From Paenibacillus brevis (GTDB lineage Bacteria > Bacillota > Bacilli > Paenibacillales > Paenibacillaceae), in assembly GCF_018919145.1 (NCBI RefSeq), contig NZ_JAHLQJ010000009.1, positions 124,001-188,000 on the forward strand: a stretch of 64,000 nt of DNA. The letters are read 5' to 3'. A model generated the notes under the pieces. That model was not told the DNA's origin, ran no database searches, and saw nothing but the letters and a program-made list of their open reading frames with translations. The translations under genes and the position numbers were made by a program. Of the stretch, positions 34,760-43,146 are shown one piece after another. Numbering within the stretch: the first letter of the stretch is position 1; each line of letters opens with the position of its first letter.

Positions 34760-36115
34760 TTAACCGATGGTTATTTTCCCCTCCGGATATTTGTACAGCT
34801 CCTTCTCCGATTTTGGCGTGATTGCATATGCCAGTGTAACAGGCCCGATCCGGCCCAGGAACATAACGATGCAGAGGATCACCTTGCTGATATCCGTTAG
34901 GCGCGGAGTCAAGTCCAGACTCAGTCCGGCGGTCGCGAAAGCGGAAGTCGTCTCGAACAGCAGCGGCAAGAACTCGCGGTCCTCCAGCGTCGAGAGGATC
35001 ATTCCTGTTAAGACAACGAGGATTAAGGCCAGCCAGGTCTGGGTAATAGCCCGCATGATGGATTCCTTAGACAGTCTTCTCCGGAAAAACACAATATCCT
35101 CACGCCCCCGCAGCATGGCGTACATGGCTCCAAGCAGCACTGCGAAGACGGTAACCTTGATCCCGCCCCCGGTTGATCCGGGTGCTGCGCCGATAAACAT
35201 CAAAAGAATGAGCAAGAACTGTGTTGAATGCTCCATTTCCGCAACACTCAAGGTGGTGACTCCTCCGGATCTGGAGCTGATGGAATGGAAGAAGGAGCCC
35301 AGCAGCTTGTCGCCGAAGGATTCGGATTGCAGGGTAGCCGGATTTCTCATTTCCAGCAACAGGATCAACAAAGCCCCTGCAACAATCAGAATGCCGGACA
35401 TGCTGAGCACGACCTTGGAGTGCAAGGTCAGCTTTCGGGTATGGCGATAGTGCAGCAGATCCGAAATCACGATAAAGCCAATTCCGCCGAGGAAGATCAG
35501 CACCATGACAACGATATTGACATAAGGATCGCCTGCATATTCAGCCAAGCCGCTGAATTTCCCGTGGATCGAGCCGAACAGATCAAAGCCTGCATTATTA
35601 AAGATAGAAATGCTGTGGAACAACCCGAAATAGAGCGCCTGTCCAAGCGGCATATCGACCGCCCATCGTGCAGCGAGCAGAAGGGCTCCGATGCCCTCGA
35701 TAGCAAGCGAATACTGAATGACCCGGCGAAGCAGGGTCAAGAGATTCTCCATCGAGTTATAGTTCATTGCCTCCTGCAGCACCAGCCGGTCCCGGAGCGA
35801 GATGCGGCGGTTGAAGGCGAGCGCGATCAAGGTACCGATGACCATGAAGCCCAGACCGCCGATTTGGACCAGAAGGAGCAGCACAACTTGTCCGAAGAGG
35901 GAAAAATGAGTGCCGGTGTCCACGACGGCAAGACCTGTGACACAGGTTGCAGAGGTAGCCGTAAACAGGGCATCGATCAAGCTCATCGGCTTGCCGTCAG
36001 CAGAAGCCGGTCCTAGCGACAGCAAGAAGGTACCCAGAATAATGATGATGCCGAAGCCGTAAGATAATACTTTCGCCGGAGTTAGCGCACCGGACTTTTG
36101 GTTGGTTTTAGCCAA
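34760..36115 (-). CDS. ktrB: KtrB-type potassium channel subunit (TrkH family)
   Basis: 451 residues with eight or more membrane helices in four M1-P-M2 repeats. Selectivity-filter turns are visible as TSATCVTGLAV, FNNAGFDLF, SSRSGGVTT and SAFATAGLS, each with the conserved Gly. Length and filters match KtrB (B. subtilis KtrB/KtrD), which takes up K+ with the cytosolic gate KtrA; no ktrA is in the window. The start is TTG at 36113-36115, 9 bp after GAGGTGA. Confidence 0.9.
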   Translation of the reverse strand: MAKTNQKSGALTPAKVLSYGFGIIIILGTFLLSLGPASADGKPMSLIDALFTATSATCVTGLAVVDTGTHFSLFGQVVLLLLVQIGGLGFMVIGTLIALAFNRRISLRDRLVLQEAMNYNSMENLLTLLRRVIQYSLAIEGIGALLLAARWAVDMPLGQALYFGLFHSISIFNNAGFDLFGSIHGKFSGLAEYAGDPYVNIVVMVLIFLGGIGFIVISDLLHYRHTRKLTLHSKVVLSMSGILIVAGALLILLLEMRNPATLQSESFGDKLLGSFFHSISSRSGGVTTLSVAEMEHSTQFLLILLMFIGAAPGSTGGGIKVTVFAVLLGAMYAMLRGREDIVFFRRRLSKESIMRAITQTWLALILVVLTGMILSTLEDREFLPLLFETTSAFATAGLSLDLTPRLTDISKVILCIVMFLGRIGPVTLAYAITPKSEKELYKYPEGKITIG

Positions 36116-36246
36116 AGAAGATTCACCTCATACATGTTGTTGCTATATACGCAAAAAATGATACGATAATATCACCCATTATAGTGGAACTTGACAATAG
36201 AAGAAATCAATTTCACTACAAAAACGTAGAAAGGGAGTTTGCACCG

Positions 36247-36513
36247 ATGAAATTTAACATTGTGGAAGCCTCCATGCATAAAGATTCCGAAGGGGCTTTT
36301 TTGGGTAAAACCGTCTTTGAGGTTGAAGGACACAAAGCAGCCTACGAGGTCACCTTCTTTAGCAAGAGGGGGAAGGAGTGGGACTACAGCCTTAATTATG
36401 CCCATGAATCCGGAATAGAGGCGCAATTTATGCAGGTCGACGCTGCGCTTGAAGAGGATGATGACTGGTTTGATGCGCTGCTGGAAGCAGCCCAGGCCAC
36501 GCTTGAAGCGTAG
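36247..36513 (+). CDS. small acidic hypothetical protein
   Basis: An 88-residue protein from the ATG at 36247 behind AAGGGAG; the upstream extension to 36184 has no ribosome site. It starts KFNIVEASMHKDSEG and ends in an acidic helix (EEDDDWFDALLEAA). No family is recognised. The gene for an AI-2E family transporter begins 39 bp downstream, so the two may be co-transcribed. No membrane segment or signal peptide is seen. Confidence 0.65.
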   Translation: MKFNIVEASMHKDSEGAFLGKTVFEVEGHKAAYEVTFFSKRGKEWDYSLNYAHESGIEAQFMQVDAALEEDDDWFDALLEAAQATLEA

Positions 36514-36552
36514 CCAGCCATACATAGGAAATCGTGAAGGGAGAGGCTGCCT

Positions 36553-37635
36553 ATGATGGATAAGCCTTTTTACAGAAGAGCCCTTGGCACCATTATGATT
36601 CTCACCATTATTTATTTGATACACAAGGTGAAATTCATTTTCAATCCGCTAGAGACACTGGTACAGATTCTGATTGTTCCATTCACGATCTCCGGGTTTC
36701 TGTACTATTTGCTTAGACCGATCGTTCAGTTCCTTGAGGTCAGAAAGCTCAATCGAATGCTGTCGATTCTGCTGATTTATTTACTGTTTGCCGGCCTGGC
36801 CGCCTTGTTTCTAATTCTGGTCTGGCCACCTCTCCAGAAGCAGATCATCGATTTTGGCAACAACATTCCGAAGCTGGTCACGAGCCTGGAGGCGCAGTTC
36901 AATGCGATTCGGGACAATCGATTCATGTCCATGCTGCAAACCGAGAACACACAGTTGATGGAAAAGATAACCGAGTACGTCAATCAGGGGTTGAAGCAAG
37001 CGAGCGGATATGTATCTCACATCTTCACCTTCCTGAATGACTTCTTCATTGTAGTGGGGACAGTGCCGATCATGCTTTACTACATGCTGAAGGAAGACCA
37101 AAGGGTCAGACCGGCGCTGTTGCGGACGGTTCCCAAGACATACCGCGGCGAAGCCCACTCCGTCCTTAGCGAAATCGACGGCATGCTAAAAGGGTTCATC
37201 GCGGGCAGAATGATCAGCGCTATCGTGCTTGCCATTATGAGCTTCGTCGGATTTTGGAGTATCGGACTTCCGTATCCGCTTTTGCTGGCCATTGTAGGAG
37301 CCTTGTTCAACTTCATTCCTTATTTCGGCGCTTTGCTGGGAGCAATCCCCTGCGTCATTGTGGCCTTTACGGTATCACCGACCATGGTGATCGGGGTGAT
37401 CATCATTGTTGTAGCAGCCCAGCAGATCGAAGGGAATCTGGTCGCACCTTACATTTACGGAAAAACAATTAATATCCATCCGCTGACTACGATCGTTCTG
37501 CTCTTGATTGCAGGTGATTTTGCAGGGATTCTCGGTATGATTCTAGCAATTCCGACCTATATGGTCGCGAAAATCGTGATCGTGAAAATCTACAGAATTT
37601 ATATGGATTCGAAGACAGAAGAGATCAGTCTGTAG
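36553..37635 (+). CDS. AI-2E family transporter (permease)
   Basis: 360 residues with about eight membrane helices and the soluble central region (~95-160) of the AI-2E exporter family. The C-terminal half carries the conserved QQIEGNLVAPYIYGKTINIHPLTTIVLLLIAGDFAGILGMILAIP. Despite the family name, many members move ions or unknown solutes, so the substrate is open. AGGGAGAGG precedes the ATG (a second ATG follows directly). Confidence 0.88.
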   Translation: MMDKPFYRRALGTIMILTIIYLIHKVKFIFNPLETLVQILIVPFTISGFLYYLLRPIVQFLEVRKLNRMLSILLIYLLFAGLAALFLILVWPPLQKQIIDFGNNIPKLVTSLEAQFNAIRDNRFMSMLQTENTQLMEKITEYVNQGLKQASGYVSHIFTFLNDFFIVVGTVPIMLYYMLKEDQRVRPALLRTVPKTYRGEAHSVLSEIDGMLKGFIAGRMISAIVLAIMSFVGFWSIGLPYPLLLAIVGALFNFIPYFGALLGAIPCVIVAFTVSPTMVIGVIIIVVAAQQIEGNLVAPYIYGKTINIHPLTTIVLLLIAGDFAGILGMILAIPTYMVAKIVIVKIYRIYMDSKTEEISL

Positions 37636-37755
37636 TCCCAAAACTTTTCCACAACCTCTTTTTTGGTGAGGAAAATCATATCACCAGCTCCACTCCTTGC
37701 GAGATGATTAATCTAATAAATTGGTTAATCAAAAATGCTCGGGGGATGATAAGAA

Positions 37756-38223
37756 ATGGCAGTAACCGCCAAAAACGGGAAGTACTTTTATGCCTGGAGT
37801 AAAATACTGCCCGACGGATCCTTTTACCTGCCGGATCAGGCCCTGCAGGAGTACGGGATTCGTACGAATTCCAACGTGATTCTGATGTCTGGACGCAATA
37901 CGGCAAAAGGATTCAGCGTCGTATGCAAAGAACTGATTGATAATTCACCCCTCGCGAAGGTTTTTGCCGCCGTTCCGGAGATCCAGAACTTCCAGGTGCC
38001 TCCCGGCCATGTTTCCAGTGTTAAAGAGCGTGTATTTTGCTGGACGCATCTGGCCTCGGATCACTATATCCGTCTGCCCCTGCATACCTGGGAGCAATTC
38101 GGCGTTCAGCCCGGGGATCGATTATTGAGCTTGCGAGCTACGCATCTTGCCTTTAACAACCTTGCCGAAGGGCCGTACATCGAATTGGCCAAGCAAGTAC
38201 GCGGGATGACGGTATACGAATAA
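37756..38223 (+). CDS. hypothetical protein with two AbrB-like segments
   Basis: 155 residues. Two segments resemble each other and the swapped-hairpin AbrB fold: ILPDGSFYLPDQALQEYGIRTNSNVILMSG (~17-46) and LASDHYIRLPLHTWEQFGVQPGDRLLSLRA (~100-130). Each has the pattern strand, P-x-x-x-x-x-x-G-x-x-x-x-x-x-V/L that AbrB-type DNA-binding or regulatory proteins show. The match is by eye only and the family is not named. GGGGGATGATAAGAA precedes the ATG. A terminator follows, so it is a single-gene unit. Confidence 0.6.
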   Translation: MAVTAKNGKYFYAWSKILPDGSFYLPDQALQEYGIRTNSNVILMSGRNTAKGFSVVCKELIDNSPLAKVFAAVPEIQNFQVPPGHVSSVKERVFCWTHLASDHYIRLPLHTWEQFGVQPGDRLLSLRATHLAFNNLAEGPYIELAKQVRGMTVYE

Positions 38224-38240
38224 CATCTCTTATGCAAACC

Positions 38241-38284
38241 AAAAGCACTTTGTCTGCCTTTCCAGGGGACAAGGTGCTTTTTAA
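38241..38284 (+). terminator. intrinsic terminator
   Basis: AAAAGCACTTTGTC near 38241 pairs with GACAAGGTGCTTTT ending at 38281, with one G-T pair, then TTAAA. Confidence 0.8.
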
Positions 38285-38299
38285 ATTCATGGATTACTA

Positions 38300-38359
38300 T
38301 ATAAGTTGAGCTGAAGAAGCTATGTTACCCATGCGCACAAATCAGTGTCTCAACTTATA
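38300..38359. promoter_or_regulatory. 11-bp perfect inverted repeat upstream of the alcohol dehydrogenase gene
   Basis: TATAAGTTGAG (38300-38310) and CTCAACTTATA (38349-38359) are exact complements separated by 38 bp. They lie 70-130 bp before the dehydrogenase gene and could be paired operator half-sites or an RNA stem. No T-run follows. Confidence 0.45.
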
Positions 38360-38431
38360 AAGATTCCGTGTAATTCATCTTGAATAGGAAAGCCTGATAA
38401 GGAAGCCAAAGAGATGAAGGGAGCACATTGG

Positions 38432-39568
38432 ATGAAGGCATTAACCTATCAAGGAAAGAGAGCTGTTCGGGTGAAGGAGGTACCGGATGCCAAGCTGGAG
38501 AAAAAGGATGATATTCTCATTCGGGTGACTTCAACGGCGATCTGCGGATCTGATCTGCACATTTATAATGGGGAAGTCCCGGGGATGTACGATGATTATG
38601 TGATCGGCCATGAGCCAATGGGGATTGTGACTGATGTCGGTCCCGCCGTGGAGCGAATCAAGAAGGGAGACCGCGTCATCATTCCGTTCAACGTGGCTTG
38701 CGGGGAGTGCTTCTTCTGCAAGAACCAACTGGAGAGCCAATGCGATCAAGCCAATCCGGAACGGGATACAGGGGGCTACTTCGGCTATTCGTCAAGATAC
38801 GGCGATTATGCTGGAGGACAGGCAGAGCTGCTTAGAGTTCCATTCGGCAATTTCGTTCCTTTTGTAGTTCCTGAGCATGCGGAGATCGAGGATGAGATGC
38901 TGTTGTTCCTCTCCGACGTTATTCCGACAGCCTATTGGAGCGTTATCAATGGAGGGGTAAAGCCTGGAGACACGGTCATGATATTGGGCTGCGGGCCCAT
39001 CGGCCTGATGGCGCAGAAATTCGCTTGGCAGAAAGGCGCGAAGCGTGTGATTGCCGTGGACCATCTGGAATATCGGCTCGCTCATGCGAAAACTACAAAC
39101 AAGGCGGAAATTTTTAATTTCGAGGAATTTGACGATTTTGAAGCGCATATGAAGGAAATCACGCGTGGCGGTGCCGATGTAGTCATTGACTGCGTCGGAT
39201 TGGATGCCAAAAAATCGGTAGCTGAAACGATCGAGACCGCACTGATGCTGCAAGGCGGTTCACTTCAAGCCTTCAATACGGCAACGAAGGTCGTGCGTAA
39301 AGGCGGGACCATCCAGGTTACCGGTGTCTACGGCCTGAAATACAACATGTTCCCGTTCGGAGATTTATTTGAGCGTAATGTGAATATCCGGACTGGACAG
39401 GCTCCAATTATTCACCTAATCCCTGAGCTTTATCAGCAAATCGTATCCGGCAAGCTCGATCCCACCGATATTATTACTCATCGGCTCTCGCTGGATCAGG
39501 CTGAGGATGCTTACAGCATGTTCAATGACAAGAAAGACGGTTGTATCAAAGTAGTCTTGAAGCCATAA
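38432..39568 (+). CDS. zinc-dependent medium-chain alcohol dehydrogenase (FdhA-like)
   Basis: 378 residues from the ATG at 38432 behind AAGGGAGCACATTGG. The catalytic zinc site (ICGSDLHIY, GHEPMG) and the structural zinc lobe with four cysteines (CGECFFCKNQLESQC) are intact. The Rossmann motif reads VMILGCGPIGLMAQKFAW. The length and the insert before the cofactor domain resemble glutathione-independent formaldehyde dehydrogenase-like members. Substrate is uncertain. It is a single-gene unit. Confidence 0.88.
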   Translation: MKALTYQGKRAVRVKEVPDAKLEKKDDILIRVTSTAICGSDLHIYNGEVPGMYDDYVIGHEPMGIVTDVGPAVERIKKGDRVIIPFNVACGECFFCKNQLESQCDQANPERDTGGYFGYSSRYGDYAGGQAELLRVPFGNFVPFVVPEHAEIEDEMLLFLSDVIPTAYWSVINGGVKPGDTVMILGCGPIGLMAQKFAWQKGAKRVIAVDHLEYRLAHAKTTNKAEIFNFEEFDDFEAHMKEITRGGADVVIDCVGLDAKKSVAETIETALMLQGGSLQAFNTATKVVRKGGTIQVTGVYGLKYNMFPFGDLFERNVNIRTGQAPIIHLIPELYQQIVSGKLDPTDIITHRLSLDQAEDAYSMFNDKKDGCIKVVLKP

Positions 39569-39576
39569 GAAAGTTT

Positions 39577-39607
39577 GGGCAGCCCCGTTCTGATCCGCGG
39601 GCTGCCC
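39577..39607 (+). terminator. weak terminator hairpin
   Basis: GGGCAGCCC and GGGCTGCCC form a 9-bp stem after the dehydrogenase gene, with only a poor T-run (GCTTGGTTTG). Confidence 0.5.
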
Positions 39608-39698
39608 GCTTGGTTTGCAGGTTCCCATGTCCTTCCTGAAACGTGTATAATAGAAGCAACTTCATAGAAAATCCATTTATTTGAAAGGAGGTTGGTAT

Positions 39699-40190
39699 AT
39701 GAATCCTGCATTATTGATCATTGATTTACAGGAAGGACATATTCCTGGTCCAAGGAAGCGGGGCGAGGTAGAAGAGGTATGCCAGTATATTAACTATGTA
39801 TCCAATCTGTTTCGGGATGCGGGCAAGCCTATTGTGGTTATCCAGGACATCGAGATTGAAGGAGGAATCGACTCGGAGGACTTCGCAGTCATTCCTGAAA
39901 TTGAGCTGACAGGGGGAGAATTAATACTTCATAAGGAATGGTCGAACGCCTTCTGGAAGACAAATCTGGAGGAGGTGCTTCGGCAGGAGGGCGTTGATTT
40001 TGTAATTGTATGCGGCTTCGCCGCTGAGCACTGTGTTACATTCACTTATAATGGAGCCAAGGAGCGCGGATTTGGCGCAGCCTATTTGCAAAACGGACTG
40101 CTTGGCGAGCATCCGAATGCAGTACAAGCGATCACCGAGGTTCGGCCGCTCATATCTTATCCTGTTATCGCTTCAATATTGAAGTCTTAA
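39699..40190 (+). CDS. isochorismatase-like cysteine hydrolase
   Basis: 163 residues from the ATG at 39699 behind AAAGGAGGTTGGTAT. The catalytic triad of the family is visible: Asp in LLIIDLQEGH, Lys in LHKEWSNAFW and Cys in GFAAEHCVTFT. Members hydrolyse nicotinamide, isochorismate or other amides. No metal-binding motif of nicotinamidases is clear. The next gene begins 11 bp downstream, so the two are probably co-transcribed. Confidence 0.88.
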   Translation: MNPALLIIDLQEGHIPGPRKRGEVEEVCQYINYVSNLFRDAGKPIVVIQDIEIEGGIDSEDFAVIPEIELTGGELILHKEWSNAFWKTNLEEVLRQEGVDFVIVCGFAAEHCVTFTYNGAKERGFGAAYLQNGLLGEHPNAVQAITEVRPLISYPVIASILKS

Positions 40191-40200
40191 GGAGGGACTT

Positions 40201-40704
40201 ATGTTTGATCCTACGGTATTCGACAATCTGAAGGTTGTGCTTGAAGGAGCCGTTTACGACATGGACTCTGAGGGACAATTGCAAGTGATAGGGCGGACGG
40301 ACAGAATCGAGCTGTCAGCCATGTCGCGGTTTTACGCGATCAAATTCACCTTGCCGGAGCAGAAGGACACATGGGCAGAGCTTAGATTATGGGCCGATAC
40401 AGAGGATTTGGCAGGTGAAATCATGGAACTGGGCTCTGTCACGCTGGGATGCCATATGCAGCCTGTATTCTTCAAATATGTTCGAGATCCCGCCACAGAT
40501 TGTCCTCGCATTGAGCAGCTGGTCACAGAAATCTGGGGACGGCATGTGGGACAGACACAACGAATTTCAACGATATACGGTCAGTCCGACGCACTCCCGC
40601 TCAACGAAATTTCCGTTCATTTCATGCGCAGATTCGGTGAAGAAGTGATTCAGGACTTACCGCAGATGCTTGAACATATGCTAATTATGTTGGAACAGTT
40701 GTGA
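40201..40704 (+). CDS. hypothetical protein
   Basis: 167 residues, no signal peptide or membrane segment, moderately acidic. It begins MFDPTVFDNLKVVLEGAVYD and ends in a helical part (EEVIQDLPQMLEHMLIMLEQL). No family is recognised with certainty. AAGGAGGG lies just before the ATG, and the gene follows the isochorismatase-like gene by 11 bp, supporting a two-gene transcript. The AIM24 gene follows after ~58 bp and may belong to the same transcript. Confidence 0.7.
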   Translation: MFDPTVFDNLKVVLEGAVYDMDSEGQLQVIGRTDRIELSAMSRFYAIKFTLPEQKDTWAELRLWADTEDLAGEIMELGSVTLGCHMQPVFFKYVRDPATDCPRIEQLVTEIWGRHVGQTQRISTIYGQSDALPLNEISVHFMRRFGEEVIQDLPQMLEHMLIMLEQL

Positions 40705-40762
40705 GAGCTGAGGAGCGCGACTATATTACATAGGGAATTTATATATCTGGGGAGGAAATGAC

Positions 40763-41548
40763 GTGGCGGCACATGATATCGATTACCGCATTATTGGGGA
40801 AGAAATGCAATGCGTGGAAATTCAACTCGACCAAAGAGAGAGCGTCGTTGCCGAGGCCGGCAGCTTCATGATGATGGATCAGGATATCCACATGGAGACG
40901 ATCTTTGGCGACGGGAGCAATCAGGGCGGCGGCTTGATGGGCAAATTGATGGGAGCGGGCAAGCGTCTGCTTACCGGAGAAGGGCTGTTCATGACCGTTT
41001 TTACGAATGAAGGCTATCAACGTCAGAGCGTCACCTTTGCTTCACCGTATCCCGGGAAAATCATTCCTATGGATCTTTCCATGCTTGGCGGTAAGATTAT
41101 CTGTCAAAAGGATTCCTTCCTATGTGCAGCCAAAGGCGTGTCCCTAGGAATCGAATTTCAGCGCCGGTTGGGGACAGGCTTCTTCGGCGGCGAAGGCTTC
41201 ATTATGCAGAAGCTGGAGGGGGACGGATTGGCCTTTGTTCATTCCGGCGGGCTAGTGCTGGAGCGGACGCTTGCACCAGGAGAGGTGTTGCGTCTGGATA
41301 CAGGCTGTCTCGTTGCCATGACCGCATCGGTGGATTATAACATCGAGATGGTTAAAGGCGTGAAGACAGCCTTGTTTGGAGGCGAAGGTCTTTTCTACGC
41401 CACCTTGCGCGGACCTGGTAAGGTCTGGGTTCAGTCCTTGCCATTCAGCCGTCTTGCGGATCGTGTGTTGTCTTCAGCCCGTTATGGCCGCGGCAGTAAG
41501 GATGAGGGCAGTGTATTAGGCGGTCTTGGCAATTTATTTGAACGCTGA
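40763..41548 (+). CDS. AIM24/TIGR00266 family protein
   Basis: 261 residues with a GTG start behind GGGGAGGAAATGAC. The family pattern is clear: [61 protein letters not shown] and [25 protein letters not shown]. The fold is a trimeric beta barrel related to the N-terminal part of mitochondrial AIM24; the function in bacteria is unknown. It ends 27 bp before the promoter of the Rrf2 gene. Confidence 0.9.
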   Translation: MAAHDIDYRIIGEEMQCVEIQLDQRESVVAEAGSFMMMDQDIHMETIFGDGSNQGGGLMGKLMGAGKRLLTGEGLFMTVFTNEGYQRQSVTFASPYPGKIIPMDLSMLGGKIICQKDSFLCAAKGVSLGIEFQRRLGTGFFGGEGFIMQKLEGDGLAFVHSGGLVLERTLAPGEVLRLDTGCLVAMTASVDYNIEMVKGVKTALFGGEGLFYATLRGPGKVWVQSLPFSRLADRVLSSARYGRGSKDEGSVLGGLGNLFER

Positions 41549-41574
41549 TTTCAGTGAAGAAGTGACAAAGGGAA

Positions 41575-41611
41575 TTGACATTTCCGAGTATTTGTAACTA
41601 TGATAGTTACA
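41575..41611 (+). promoter_or_regulatory. rrf2 promoter with overlapping palindromic operator (site 1)
   Basis: TTGACA (41575-41580), an 18-bp spacer and TATGAT (41599-41604) form the promoter. The perfect 19-bp palindrome TGTAACTATGATAGTTACA (41593-41611) covers the -10 box, so binding there would block transcription. The same sequence recurs twice before the catE-like gene, implying autoregulation by the Rrf2 protein. Confidence 0.75.
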
Positions 41612-41635
41612 TCAAGAAGGAAAAGAGGGTCAACC

Positions 41636-42097
41636 ATGACGATCAGTTCCCGGTTTGCCGTAGCAATACATGCACTTTCTTTGCTGGAACTAAATAAAGA
41701 CGGAGTAAATACCTCCGATTATATTGCAAGCAGCGTGAACACGAATCCTGTAGTGATCCGCCGGATTCTGGGCATGCTAAATAAAGCGGGTATTGTTCAG
41801 GTTCGTCCGGGTGTAGCGGGAACGCGGCTGGCTCGTTCCGTCTCCGAGCTTACACTACTGGATATTTATCGTGCTGTTGAGGTCGTCGAAGAGGATGGTC
41901 TGTTCGCGATTCATGAGAAGCCGAATCCCAACTGTCCGGTCGGCAAGCATATACAAGAATCCATCGAGCCGGTATTTTCCGCGGCTCAGCATGCCATGGA
42001 GCAGACCTTGGCGAAGGTGAGTCTGGAAGAGATTGTCGGCAGGCTGAATCATGTTGTCTGCGATGATAACCAGAATGCACCGGAGCAGATTAGATAA
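41636..42097 (+). CDS. Rrf2-family transcriptional regulator, YwnA-like
   Basis: 153 residues from the ATG at 41636; the longer frame from 41600 would overlap the operator. The winged helix (TISSRFAVAIHALSLLELNK ... NPVVIRRILGMLNKAGIVQVRPGVAG) is typical of Rrf2 proteins. It lacks the three-cysteine cluster of IscR, but has single cysteines in NPNCPVGK and HVVCDDN that could sense thiol-reactive compounds. It resembles B. subtilis YwnA, whose gene is beside ywnB; here a ywnB-like gene also follows. Repression through the shared palindromes is inferred. Confidence 0.88.
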   Translation: MTISSRFAVAIHALSLLELNKDGVNTSDYIASSVNTNPVVIRRILGMLNKAGIVQVRPGVAGTRLARSVSELTLLDIYRAVEVVEEDGLFAIHEKPNPNCPVGKHIQESIEPVFSAAQHAMEQTLAKVSLEEIVGRLNHVVCDDNQNAPEQIR

Positions 42098-42122
42098 AGT
42101 CCCCGTCATGGGGGCTTTTTTG
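42097..42122 (+). terminator. intrinsic terminator of the rrf2 gene
   Basis: AAGTCCCC (42097-42104) pairs with GGGGGCTT (42110-42117), then a T-run. It overlaps the last base of the stop codon. Confidence 0.8.
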
Positions 42123-42139
42123 TTCTTTATAAATTCTGC

Positions 42140-42201
42140 TTGACAATGTCGTCATTCTGTAACTATAATGGTTACAAGTTGATGTAACTGAAGTGGTTAC
42201 A
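42140..42201 (+). promoter_or_regulatory. catE promoter with two palindromic operators (sites 2 and 3)
   Basis: TTGACA (42140-42145), 18 bp and TATAAT (42164-42169) form a near-consensus promoter. TGTAACTATAATGGTTACA (42158-42176) overlaps the -10 box, and TGTAACTGAAGTGGTTACA (42183-42201) lies just downstream. Both match the palindrome at 41593, so the Rrf2 protein is the likely ligand. Confidence 0.75.
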
Positions 42202-42235
42202 GTCAAAAATAGGAGCTCGAAAGGAAGGGCGGAAT

Positions 42236-43099
42236 ATGAACAGGATCCATCCTCGAACTGAAATAGGACTTGTACAATTAAAAATAAGCAACATGGAGAC
42301 CTCGCTCCGATTTTATCAAGAAGTGATCGGTCTCAAGCTGCTTCGCCAGGAGGGAGCTATAGCTGAATTGAGTGCCGACGGCATACATCCGTTGGTGGTT
42401 CTTGAGGAGAATCCTCTCTTCCAGAAGCAGCGCAACCGCAGAACTTCAGGGCTATACCATTTTGCGATTCTACTGCCGGATCGTCGTTCGCTGGGAGTAA
42501 CGTTGCGGAATCTGATCCGTCATCAGATTCCGGTTGGTCAGGGCGATCATCTTGTCAGCGAGGCCCTGTATCTTGACGATCCTGACGGCAACGGGATCGA
42601 AATTTATGCAGACCGCCCAAGGGATACCTGGAGGAGAGACGAACATGGAGGCATCATCATGACCACGGATCCGGTGGATGTCAGCGGCCTCATGGCGATC
42701 TCCGAGGGGGTTGGCTGGCAAGGGGTGCCCGCCAGCACCAAGATCGGGCATATCCATCTGCATGTCGGTGATTTACAAATAGCGGAGCATTTCTACTGCG
42801 ATGTCATTGGATTCGATCGAATCACAACTTATGGAGATGCAGCCCTATTCATCTCCGCAGGCGGATATCATCATCATATTGGTCTCAATACCTGGGCAGG
42901 CAAGGGGGCCCCGCCGGCTCCTGAGCAAGCAGCAGGATTAAGATATTATTCCATTCTTATCCCGGATGAAGCATCTTTGCAGGAAATTCTGAACCGTCTT
43001 GATGCAGAGGGAACAGCATTTGCAAAGCTTGAAGGTCAGCAAGGAGTTGCGCTCAAGGATCCATTCGGTAACGGGATCAAGCTAGTAGTTCTTGATTAA
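42236..43099 (+). CDS. catE: VOC-family ring-cleavage dioxygenase, CatE-like
   Basis: 287 residues, the length of B. subtilis CatE (catechol 2,3-dioxygenase). Two VOC modules are present: VQLKISNMETSLRFYQEVIGLKLL at the N-terminus and IGHIHLHVGDLQIAEHFYCDVIGFD centrally, with likely iron ligands His (GHIHLHV), His (GGYHHHIGLNTW) and Glu near the C-terminus region. CatE proteins open catechol rings and protect against quinone stress. The start lies 35 bp after operator 3 behind GGAAGGGC. The ywnB-like gene follows after 47 bp. Confidence 0.85.
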   Translation: MNRIHPRTEIGLVQLKISNMETSLRFYQEVIGLKLLRQEGAIAELSADGIHPLVVLEENPLFQKQRNRRTSGLYHFAILLPDRRSLGVTLRNLIRHQIPVGQGDHLVSEALYLDDPDGNGIEIYADRPRDTWRRDEHGGIIMTTDPVDVSGLMAISEGVGWQGVPASTKIGHIHLHVGDLQIAEHFYCDVIGFDRITTYGDAALFISAGGYHHHIGLNTWAGKGAPPAPEQAAGLRYYSILIPDEASLQEILNRLDAEGTAFAKLEGQQGVALKDPFGNGIKLVVLD

Positions 43100-43146
43100 G
43101 TAATTCATCTCATTAATTAATTTAAAACCTAGGAGGACAAAGAAAC

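Noticed and set aside
35228..36016. 262-residue plus-strand open frame opposite ktrB
   Set aside because: Shadow of the membrane protein gene; Gln/Asp/Arg-rich translation and no ribosome site.
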